6,070 bases of DNA, from assembly GCA_003154025.1 (NCBI GenBank), contig PMCE01000231.1, positions 1 through 6,070 of the forward strand, in the 5' to 3' direction. Below are positions 1-5,187 of the stretch, one piece after another. The stretch comes from Syntrophaceae bacterium. Lineage in GTDB: Bacteria > Desulfobacterota > SM23-61. Both the position numbers and the translations under genes were made by a program. Within the stretch, counting starts at the first letter, position 1. Every line of letters begins with the position of its first letter. The notes under the pieces are model-generated. The model did not search any database, was not told the origin of the DNA, and saw only the letters and a program-made list of their open reading frames with translations.

Positions 1-930
1 GCGCTCGCACCTTCGGTCTCTTTCGCCGCGGGGTACCCCGATCACAACATTCAGCTCATCATCCCGAACGTGGCGGGTGCTCAGATGGATATTACAGCCA
101 GAATGTTGGCGAGCGAGCTGGAGAAAATCCTGGGCGCGAAGATTATCCCGAACAACAAGCCCGGCGCAGGGACCGTACTCGGTACTGAGGCCGCTATCAG
201 GGCGAAGAAGGACGGCTACACCCTCTTCTATGGCAGCAATGCAGCGTTTGTCACAGCTCCTGCCTGTACCCCGGAGATTGTACACTACGACCCGATCAAG
301 GACGCGGAGCCCTTAGGGTTGCATTATTTTTTTCCTCAGACCATCACGGTCAGGTCGGATGCTCCCTGGAAAACCTTTACCGATTACGTGAAGTACGCCA
401 AAGAAAACCCGGGAAAGGTGACTTACGGCACGACCGGAGTGGGCTCCGGCCCCCATCTGGCCATGGAAATGGTCTCCTTTGCCACGGGTATGAAGCTGAC
501 CCATGTTCCCTACAAGGGAGGGGCCGAATGCAATTCCGCCCTCCTGGGGGGCCATGTGGATTCGGTTTCCGACTCGACCAGCTGGGGCCCGCTGGTGGAT
601 GCCGGAAAATTCAGGCTGCTCACCGTTTACACGGCCTCCCGCTCCGCCCGCTACCCCGATGCGCCCACCTTGCGCGAGGTGGGGATTGACATCGTATTCC
701 CCTCCCCTCTCGAGATCATGGGACCCAAGGGCCTGCCTCAACCCATCGTCCACAAGATCCATGATTCTTTCAAGAAGGCCCTGGATGACCCGGAATACCA
801 GACCGTCCTAAAAAAATATGACATGCAGACGACTTATTTGAATTCCGAAGAATGCGAGAAGGCGGATAAGCAGGAAGCGGAGAAATTGAAAGAAATCGTG
901 CAGAAACTGGGAATGTACAAGAAACCATAG
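1..930 (+). CDS. TctC/Bug-family periplasmic solute receptor 1 (5'-truncated)
   Basis: Substrate-binding receptor of the tripartite tricarboxylate transporter type, which captures a small solute (usually a carboxylate) in the periplasm. The frame is open from base 1, so the true start and most of the signal peptide lie upstream. The first visible residues (ALAPSVSFAAGYP) look like the end of a signal peptide, with cleavage near SFA/AGYP. About 300 mature residues follow, the usual family length. Visible motifs, numbered from the first codon: a first ligand loop ending in Asp30 (AGAQMD, unlike the GGSTD of the three later copies), DGYTL near 71-75, YGTTGVG at 142-148 followed by PHLA, PYKGGAE, LLGGHVD, and SWGPLVDAGKFRLL from 194. 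It ends KLGMYKKP. It is the most divergent of the four in the N-terminal lobe. Receptor 2 starts 26 nt downstream, so co-transcription is likely. The GTG at 70 lies inside the mature domain and is not the start. The ligand cannot be told from sequence. Confidence 0.93.
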   Translation, partial: ALAPSVSFAAGYPDHNIQLIIPNVAGAQMDITARMLASELEKILGAKIIPNNKPGAGTVLGTEAAIRAKKDGYTLFYGSNAAFVTAPACTPEIVHYDPIKDAEPLGLHYFFPQTITVRSDAPWKTFTDYVKYAKENPGKVTYGTTGVGSGPHLAMEMVSFATGMKLTHVPYKGGAECNSALLGGHVDSVSDSTSWGPLVDAGKFRLLTVYTASRSARYPDAPTLREVGIDIVFPSPLEIMGPKGLPQPIVHKIHDSFKKALDDPEYQTVLKKYDMQTTYLNSEECEKADKQEAEKLKEIVQKLGMYKKP

Positions 931-945
931 GGGTCCAAGGACCCC
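930..945 (+). other. short hairpin at the receptor 1 stop codon
   Basis: GGGGTCC (930-936) is perfectly complementary to GGACCCC (939-945), giving a tight stem that begins at the last base of the TAG stop and ends directly before the G-rich ribosome binding site of receptor 2 (946-952). No U-tract follows, so it is unlikely to be an intrinsic terminator. It could slow RNA decay or affect translation of receptor 2; that role is inference. Confidence 0.5.
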
Positions 946-956
946 GGGGGGAAATT

Positions 957-1928
957 ATGAATCGCCGAAAGTTCCTGGGGATGGGGCTTCTCATCATCCT
1001 CAGTCTGATTCTAGGTTCCGGAATTCCGAGTCCGGCACAGGACTATCCCAATAAGCCGATCACCTTTGTCATCCCCTACCTCGCGGGGGGATCGACCGAC
1101 CTGACCGGGCGGGCCCTGGCCATGGCGGCCAAGAATTATCTGAAGCAACCCATTATTTGCGAGAATAAAGCCGGCGGCGGGGGCACGGTGGGCCCCACTC
1201 TGGTCGTATCGAAACCCCCGGACGGGTACACGATCGGCATCTCTCACGGGGCCGTAACCATTGCCTGGCATATGGGCAAGCTCAATTTCAACCCCCTCGA
1301 AGACACCACCCCGATCATCCGCTATTCCGCCTACGTGTTCGGCCTGGTCGTGCGGGCGGACGCTCCCTGGAAGACGATCCAGGAGTTGGTGAAGTATGCC
1401 AAGCAGAATCCCCAGAAAGTCTCTTACGGGTCTCCCGGCGTGGGAACGAACCCGCACCTGGCCCTGGAAGATTTGAGCATGCTCACCGGGATCCAGTTGA
1501 TCCACATGCCTTTTAAGGGGGGTGCCGAGTCCAACACGGCTCTTCTGGGAGGACACGTGGACGCCGTGTCCGACGGTGCGAGCTGGGGTCCGCTGGTGGA
1601 CGCGGGCAAATTCCGGCTTCTGGTCACCTACGGGGAGCAACGGATGGCCCGTTATCCAACAGCCCCAACCTTCAAAGAAGCCGGGTACGATCTGATCTAT
1701 TCATCCCCCCTCCAGATTGTCGGTCCCAAAGGGATGCCCAAGCCGATTGTGGCCAAACTGCACGACGCCTTCAAGAAGGCCATGGAGGACCCGGATTACT
1801 TATCGGTCCTCAAGAAATACGACATGACCGTGAGCTATCTGAGCCCGGAAGGCCTGGACAAGGCCGTACGCCAGGAATCCGAGCAGATCAAGAGGGTCGT
1901 CCAGAAACTGGGGCTGGACAAGAAGTAG
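957..1928 (+). CDS. TctC/Bug-family periplasmic solute receptor 2, with Tat-like signal
   Basis: Periplasmic substrate receptor of the tripartite tricarboxylate transporter family, 323 residues, complete. The ATG at 957 follows a GGGGGGAAA ribosome site by 4 nt. The signal peptide starts MNRRKFLG, which matches a twin-arginine motif (RRxFL), followed by a hydrophobic stretch and probable cleavage near residue 27 (SPA/QDYP). Mature motifs: ligand loop AGGSTD with Asp48, ENKAGGGGTVG at 69-79, PDGYTIG, YGSPGVG at 157-163, PHLA at 166-169, PFKGGAE at 185-191, LLGGHVD, and SDGASWGPLVDAGKF at 205-219; it ends GLDKK. It aligns without gaps to receptor 3 (about 230 of 296 mature residues identical by manual count), which indicates a tandem duplication. 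It lies 26 nt after receptor 1 and is probably read from the same transcript. No TctA or TctB permease gene is visible. The stop codon lies within the arm of an inverted repeat. Ligand unknown. Confidence 0.95.
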   Translation: MNRRKFLGMGLLIILSLILGSGIPSPAQDYPNKPITFVIPYLAGGSTDLTGRALAMAAKNYLKQPIICENKAGGGGTVGPTLVVSKPPDGYTIGISHGAVTIAWHMGKLNFNPLEDTTPIIRYSAYVFGLVVRADAPWKTIQELVKYAKQNPQKVSYGSPGVGTNPHLALEDLSMLTGIQLIHMPFKGGAESNTALLGGHVDAVSDGASWGPLVDAGKFRLLVTYGEQRMARYPTAPTFKEAGYDLIYSSPLQIVGPKGMPKPIVAKLHDAFKKAMEDPDYLSVLKKYDMTVSYLSPEGLDKAVRQESEQIKRVVQKLGLDKK

Positions 1929-1982
1929 GGTGCGTTCCCCGAAGGAACGATGGACGGCCTGATCGTGGGGATCAGGCCCTAC
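1925..1982. repeat. GTAGGG-ended palindromic element A
   Basis: A 58-nt element with outer arms GTAGGG (1925-1930) and CCCTAC (1977-1982). Inside are two perfect stems: CGTTCC/GGAACG (1933-1938 with 1944-1949) and GGCCTGATC/GATCAGGCC (1956-1964 with 1970-1978, loop GTGGG). The left arm contains the TAG stop of receptor 2. The first 19 bases match element C after receptor 3 at 18 positions, and both are followed by CTACAAAAA. No U-tract follows, so it is not a classical terminator. It is best described as a dispersed intergenic palindromic repeat. Confidence 0.75.
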
Positions 1983-2131
1983 AAAAAGCGGTTGTTGGAA
2001 TGCTTGTTCAAACCGCTAAATTATTACTGGGTCCGTGCCATCGGTAAATCCCGTTTTTGCCATCTCCCGCCGGGGGAGAGGGAGGGTCGAATGAAAACGT
2101 TACCCGGCATCATCTGGAATTGCGCAGGTTC
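1983..2131. other. non-coding spacer between receptors 2 and 3
   Basis: No gene is supported here. The stretch holds a weak stem AGCGGTT/AACCGCT (1987-1993 with 2011-2017, 17-nt loop) and a short stem TCTCCC/GGGAGA (2063-2068 with 2074-2079) in a purine-rich tract. I found no convincing -35/-10 pair. A 61-codon open frame across 1950-2135 is mostly repeat sequence and has no ribosome site. Confidence 0.55.
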
Positions 2132-2159
2132 GTAGGGGCGATTCATGAATCGCCCCTAC
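2132..2159. repeat. perfect 28-bp palindrome, element B
   Basis: The left half GTAGGGGCGATTCA (2132-2145) is exactly the reverse complement of the right half TGAATCGCCCCTAC (2146-2159), with no spacer. It shares the GTAGGG/CCCTAC ends of the neighbouring elements but has a different core. It lies 55 nt before the receptor 3 start. It may be a mobile or REP-like palindrome, or a dimeric-protein site; only the symmetry is seen directly. Confidence 0.85.
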
Positions 2160-2214
2160 AGCCGGTGCCAAGGGCTATGACGGTCAGGATAGAAAACTTT
2201 CTCCGGGAGGAAAA

Positions 2215-3186
2215 ATGAATCGCTGGAAAAGAAATATCATCGGGCTGATGCTGGTCATCAGCTTATTTATGGTTGCGGGACTTCCGGCCCTGGCGGCGGA
2301 TTTCCCCACCAAACCAATCAGCTTCGTCATTCCCTACCCGGCGGGAGGATCGACCGACCTGACCGGACGGGCTCTGACCAACGCGGCCAGGAACTATTTG
2401 GGCCAGCCCGTGATCTCCGAGAACAAAGGCGGCGGGGGAGGTACGGTGGGACCCAGCCTGGTGATCTCCAGGCCCCCCGACGGATACACCATCGGTATTT
2501 CCAGCGGGGCCACCAACATCGCTTACCACATGGGGAAGCTGAATTTCAACCCCCTCACGGATGAAACCAACATCATCCGCTATACCTCTTACGTTTTCGG
2601 CATGGTGGTCCGCTCCGACTCCCCGTGGAAGACAATCCAGGAGTTCGTGAAGTACGCCAAGGAGAACCCCAATAAGGTGACCTACGGAACCCCGGGGGTG
2701 GGAACGAACCCCCACCTGGCTATGGAGGACCTGAGCATGCTCACCGGCATGAAGCTGGTCCACATGCCTTTCAAAGGGGGCGCCGAAGCCAACACCGCCC
2801 TCCTCGGCGGCCATATCGATGCCATCTCCGACTCCACCAGCTGGGGTCCCATGGTGGATGCGGGAAAATTCCGGCTTCTCGTTACCTATGCCCCCCAGCG
2901 GATGGCCCGCTACCCCCAGGTGCCCACGTTGAAAGAGGCCGGGTACGACCTGGTCTATACCTCGCCCGTCTTCATCATCGGTCCCAAGGGAATGCCCAAG
3001 CCGATTGTATCCAGGCTGCACGAGGCCTTCAAGAAATCCCTGGACGACCCCGACTACCTGTCGATCCTCAAGAAATACGACATGACCCTGAACTACCTGG
3101 GTCCGGAAGACCTGGACAAGGCCATACAACAGGAATTCGAGCAGATCAAGAGAATCGTCCAGAAACTGGGGTTGGATAAGAAGTAG
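2215..3186 (+). CDS. TctC/Bug-family periplasmic solute receptor 3 (duplicate of receptor 2)
   Basis: Periplasmic receptor of the tripartite tricarboxylate transporter family, 323 residues, complete. The ATG at 2215 follows GGGAGG (2205-2210) by 4 nt. The signal peptide (MNRWKRN, then a hydrophobic core) is of Sec type with cleavage near ALA/ADFP at 27-28; it lacks the twin-arginine motif of receptor 2. Motifs sit at the same positions as in receptor 2: AGGSTD with Asp48, GGGGGTVG, PDGYTIG, YGTPGVG at 157-163, PHLA, PFKGGAE, LLGGHID and SDSTSWGPMVDAGKF at 205-219. It has the same length, no gaps and about 78% mature identity to receptor 2, with mostly conservative changes. Both copies end GLDKK and run into a related palindromic element, so the duplicated unit may have included downstream DNA. 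I see no clear promoter of its own; it may depend on read-through from receptor 2. Ligand unknown, probably similar to that of receptor 2. Confidence 0.95.
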   Translation: MNRWKRNIIGLMLVISLFMVAGLPALAADFPTKPISFVIPYPAGGSTDLTGRALTNAARNYLGQPVISENKGGGGGTVGPSLVISRPPDGYTIGISSGATNIAYHMGKLNFNPLTDETNIIRYTSYVFGMVVRSDSPWKTIQEFVKYAKENPNKVTYGTPGVGTNPHLAMEDLSMLTGMKLVHMPFKGGAEANTALLGGHIDAISDSTSWGPMVDAGKFRLLVTYAPQRMARYPQVPTLKEAGYDLVYTSPVFIIGPKGMPKPIVSRLHEAFKKSLDDPDYLSILKKYDMTLNYLGPEDLDKAIQQEFEQIKRIVQKLGLDKK

Positions 3187-3244
3187 GGTGCGATCCCCGA
3201 ACGCATCACGCCACGGCGTGACGCGATCGGGGATCGCGGCCTAC
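3183..3244. repeat. GTAGGG-ended palindromic element C with a long hairpin
   Basis: The core (3190-3237) folds into a 23-bp stem with two mismatches and a 2-nt apex. Its base is GCGATCCCCGA (3190-3200) against TCGGGGATCGC (3227-3237), and its tip is TCACGCC against GGCGTGA. The outer bases GTAGG (3183-3187) and CCTAC (3240-3244) extend the symmetry, and the left arm includes the TAG stop of receptor 3. The left 19 bases match element A at 18 positions. There is an A-tract rather than a T-tract after it, so an intrinsic terminator is not indicated, although the stem could protect the 3' end of upstream RNA. Confidence 0.8.
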
Positions 3245-3267
3245 AAAAAACTTTCGGGCTGAAGTCT

Positions 3268-3292
3268 GTAGGGAGGGTTCGAGAACCGCCCT
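3268..3292. repeat. palindromic element D (degraded copy of element E)
   Basis: This 25-nt stretch starting GTAGGGAGGGTT matches element E after receptor 4 at 22 of 25 positions. Its arms AGGGAGGGTT and AACCGCCCT pair imperfectly around a CGAG loop. The right end reads CCCTGGC instead of CCCTTAC, so the terminal symmetry is lost. Confidence 0.65.
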
Positions 3293-3317
3293 GGCGATGA
3301 AGCTCGATTCAATTTTC

Positions 3318-3346
3318 TTGACAGGCAGAGCGTAGGTTGGTATTTT
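3318..3346 (+). promoter_or_regulatory. sigma70-type promoter for receptor 4
   Basis: TTGACA (3318-3323, full consensus -35) and TATTTT (3341-3346, four of six -10 bases) are 17 nt apart. Transcription would start near 3353, leaving a leader of roughly 38 nt before the ATG at 3391. This suggests that receptor 4 can be expressed independently of receptors 1-3. It is predicted from sequence only. Confidence 0.6.
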
Positions 3347-3378
3347 TCTGCCAGCATCCAACGCCAAGAAATTTTCCC

Positions 3379-3385
3379 AAGGAGG
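3379..3385 (+). promoter_or_regulatory. ribosome binding site that fixes the receptor 4 start
   Basis: AAGGAGG lies 5 nt before the ATG at 3391. It selects this ATG over the in-frame TTG at 3337, which would add 18 residues before the signal peptide and lies upstream of the predicted transcription start. Confidence 0.85.
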
Positions 3386-3390
3386 CAGAC

Positions 3391-4353
3391 ATGAAAAGGA
3401 AGTTCTATTTCGTCATGGCCATCATGACCGCGATTTTCGCCCTGGGATTTTCGGCTATCGCTGCTGAATATCCTACCAAGCCGATCAGCCTGGTCATCCA
3501 GTATCCCCCCGGGGGGTCAACGGACCTAACTGCCCGAGCCCTGGCCAACGGGGCGAAAAAATTCCTGGGCCAGCCCGTCATCTGCGAAAACAAGGCAGGG
3601 GGTGGCGGCACCGTGGGAGTCGCCATCGTTGCCTCCAAGCCTGCTGACGGCTATACCATCGGCATCGTGACGAGCAGCCCGACTATGGCTTTCCACATGG
3701 GGAAATTGAACTTCCATCCCCTCAACGACCTGACCCCCATCATGCGTTGGGGAAACTATCTATTCGGGATTACCGTTCGGGCGGATTCGCAATTCAAAAC
3801 CATGAAAGATGTCATGCAGTACATCAAGCAGAACCCGGAGAAGCTTTCCTACGGGTCGCCGGGGGTGGGAACTCCTCCCCACCTGGCCATGGAAGAACTG
3901 AGCATGGTGGCGGGCGTCAAGTTTACCCATATCCCCTCCAAAGGGATTGCGGAGAATAATACGGCCCTGCTGGGCGGCCATATCGATCTCATCTCCGACT
4001 CATCCGGGTGGGCCCCCCTGGTCGATGCCGGGAAATTCCGGCTGATCGCCATTTGGAGCGAGAAACGGTGCGAGCGTTATCCCCAAGTCCCGACTATAAA
4101 GGAGATTGGGTATGACGTGGTGGCCCGGAGTCACCTGGGAGTCATCGGGCCTAAAGGGATGCCAAAGCCCATCGTGGCCAGGCTGGCCGACGCCTTCAAG
4201 AAGTCTATGGATGAACCGGAGTTCATCGAGGTCATGAAAAAATTTGATATGCCCCACTTCTATCTGGGTACGGAGGGTTATGAGAAGTACCTGCGGAGCG
4301 ATTTTGAAAATATGGAGAAGCTGGTGAAGAAATTGGGATTGGACAAGCAGTAG
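3391..4353 (+). CDS. TctC/Bug-family periplasmic solute receptor 4 (divergent paralogue)
   Basis: Periplasmic receptor of the tripartite tricarboxylate transporter family, 320 residues from the ATG at 3391. The Sec-type signal peptide (MKRKFYF, then a hydrophobic core) is probably cleaved at AIA/AEYP, residues 24-25. It aligns gap-free with receptors 2 and 3 with a 3-residue offset. Motifs: PGGSTD with Asp45, ENKAGGGGTVG, DGYTIG, YGSPGVG at 154-160, PHLA, LLGGHID, and SDSSGWAPLVDAGKFRL from 202; it ends GLDKQ. It departs from the other copies where ligand loops are expected: PSKGIAE replaces P(F/Y)KGGAE, DSQFKT replaces D(A/S)PWKT, and GWAP replaces SWGP. These changes suggest a different ligand, but that is inference. 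It has its own predicted promoter and strong ribosome site and is followed by palindromes and a terminator, so it closes the receptor block. No permease gene is present. Confidence 0.95.
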   Translation: MKRKFYFVMAIMTAIFALGFSAIAAEYPTKPISLVIQYPPGGSTDLTARALANGAKKFLGQPVICENKAGGGGTVGVAIVASKPADGYTIGIVTSSPTMAFHMGKLNFHPLNDLTPIMRWGNYLFGITVRADSQFKTMKDVMQYIKQNPEKLSYGSPGVGTPPHLAMEELSMVAGVKFTHIPSKGIAENNTALLGGHIDLISDSSGWAPLVDAGKFRLIAIWSEKRCERYPQVPTIKEIGYDVVARSHLGVIGPKGMPKPIVARLADAFKKSMDEPEFIEVMKKFDMPHFYLGTEGYEKYLRSDFENMEKLVKKLGLDKQ

Positions 4354-4377
4354 GGACGGTTAGCGAACCGCCCTTAC
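4350..4377. repeat. GTAGGG-ended palindromic element E
   Basis: GTAGGGACGGTT (4350-4361) pairs with AACCGCCCTTAC (4366-4377) around an AGCG loop: 12 positions with one G-T wobble and one mismatch. The left arm contains the TAG stop of receptor 4. It matches element D at 22 of 25 positions. It lacks a U-tract. Confidence 0.75.
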
Positions 4378-4400
4378 AACGGCTGATGTCGCCTTTATAT

Positions 4401-4430
4401 GGGGCAATCACGCCTAGGCGCGATTGCCCC
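4401..4430. repeat. palindromic element F
   Basis: A 30-bp inverted repeat with no spacer: GGGGCAATC and GATTGCCCC at the ends, CGCCT/AGGCG at the centre, and one mismatch (4410 against 4421). As RNA it forms a hairpin of about 14 pairs just before the terminator at 4445. It resembles element B in the GGGGC.../...GCCCC arms but lacks the GTAG ends. Confidence 0.7.
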
Positions 4431-4444
4431 CACCTTGCATGATC

Positions 4445-4475
4445 GGCCGGGGTACAAAGCCCCGGCCTTTTTTTT
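4445..4475 (+). terminator. rho-independent terminator after the receptor block
   Basis: GGCCGGGG (4445-4452) pairs perfectly with CCCCGGCC (4460-4467) across a 7-nt loop, followed directly by eight T (4468-4475). This is a textbook intrinsic terminator. It ends transcription from the receptor genes and separates them from the tmk promoter 19 nt downstream. Confidence 0.93.
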
Positions 4476-4493
4476 AGCAGAAAAACCATCCGT

Positions 4494-4522
4494 TTGCGAA
4501 AAGGTTTCATTTCGGGTATAAT
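4494..4522 (+). promoter_or_regulatory. sigma70-type promoter of tmk-holB
   Basis: TTGCGA (4494-4499) and a perfect TATAAT (4517-4522) are 17 nt apart. The predicted start is near 4529, giving a leader of about 20 nt before the TTG start of tmk. The terminator just upstream makes this the likely sole promoter for tmk-holB within the window. Confidence 0.82.
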
Positions 4523-4539
4523 TTGTCTAATAAAAAAGT

Positions 4540-4545
4540 GGGGGA
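4540..4545 (+). promoter_or_regulatory. ribosome binding site for the TTG start of tmk
   Basis: GGGGGA lies 3 nt before TTG at 4549. An in-frame TAA at 4531 leaves that TTG as the only usable start codon upstream of the P-loop. The GTG at 4538 is out of frame. Confidence 0.75.
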
Positions 4546-4548
4546 AAA

Positions 4549-5184
4549 TTGAGCCTTTTCATAACCTTCGAGGGAATCGAAGGGTGCGGCAAGACCACTC
4601 AGATCGGCCATCTGACCTCTTATTTTAAAAAGAACCAGCGCCCTTTTTTGCTTACCCGTGAACCCGGCGGAACCCAGGTAGGGGAAAAGATCCGGCAGAT
4701 CCTGCTTTCTTCCGACACCATCGGGATCGAACCCATGGCCGAGCTTTTTCTCTATGTCGCCGCCCGGATTGAACATTACCGTCAGGTTATCGCTCCCGCT
4801 CGCCGGGAGGGTAAAGTCGTTTTGTGTGACCGGTTTGCCGACGCCACCACCGTCTACCAGGGGTTCGGCAGGGGTCTGGACTTAGCCTGGATCGAAGAGA
4901 TCCACGCCCGGGCCTTGGAGAATATAAAGCCGGATCTGACCTTCCTCCTGGATCTGCCGGTGGAGGTAGGGTTGAAAAGGGCCTGGAAAAGGCTGGAAAA
5001 GGATCAGACCCGGGAAGATCGCTTCGAGAAGGAAGCCCTCGAGTTCCACCGACGGATTCGGGAAGGGTATTTAACGCTGGCCCGGAAAGAACCCCATCGA
5101 ATTCTTGTCCTGGATGGAATGAAAGACGAGCAGACTCTGCACCGGGAGATTGTTTCCCGGCTTCCCGGTTCGCTTATAGGATGA
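4549..5184 (+). CDS. tmk: thymidylate kinase (dTMP kinase)
   Basis: Cytoplasmic enzyme that phosphorylates dTMP to dTDP with ATP, an essential step of dTTP supply. It has 211 residues, the normal family length. The P-loop is FEGIEGCGKTTQ (7-18, Lys15). TREPGGT follows at 36-42, and the DR[FY] motif at Asp94-Arg95-Phe96 with downstream TTVYQG contributes to dTMP binding. The segment around 147-160 (RLEKDQTREDRFE) is the lid. The P-loop lacks the basic residue of the yeast/human type and the lid carries arginines, which suggests the bacterial type II arrangement as in E. coli. Translation starts at TTG; an in-frame stop at 4531 rules out a longer protein. A near-consensus promoter precedes it and holB begins 3 nt after its stop, a gene pair conserved in many bacteria. 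Nothing in the sequence suggests loss of function. Confidence 0.97.
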   Translation: MSLFITFEGIEGCGKTTQIGHLTSYFKKNQRPFLLTREPGGTQVGEKIRQILLSSDTIGIEPMAELFLYVAARIEHYRQVIAPARREGKVVLCDRFADATTVYQGFGRGLDLAWIEEIHARALENIKPDLTFLLDLPVEVGLKRAWKRLEKDQTREDRFEKEALEFHRRIREGYLTLARKEPHRILVLDGMKDEQTLHREIVSRLPGSLIG

Positions 5185-5187
5185 CCC

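Noticed and set aside
70..72. GTG at 70 as the start of receptor 1
   Set aside because: The frame is open to base 1, and the upstream codons encode a signal-peptide end and the conserved first strand of the mature domain.
1950..2135. 61-codon open frame on the + strand between receptors 2 and 3
   Set aside because: It begins inside palindromic element A, has no ribosome binding site, and its sequence is largely translated repeat; no recognisable domain.
2122..2150. Possible promoter for receptor 3 (TTGCGC with a -10 inside the palindrome)
   Set aside because: The -10 candidates (TTCATG or TCATGA) match the consensus poorly; not better than chance.
2263..3129. 288-codon open frame on the - strand opposite receptor 3
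   Set aside because: Antisense shadow of a strongly supported gene. Similar shadows lie opposite receptors 1, 2 and 4, as expected from a G+C-rich codon bias.
1925..3292. Repeats considered as a CRISPR array
   Set aside because: The elements differ in length and core, are separated by genes, and have no regular spacers.
3337..3390. Longer start (TTG at 3337) for receptor 4
   Set aside because: It would place 18 non-signal residues before the signal peptide, lies upstream of the predicted transcription start, and has no ribosome site, whereas ATG at 3391 has AAGGAGG.
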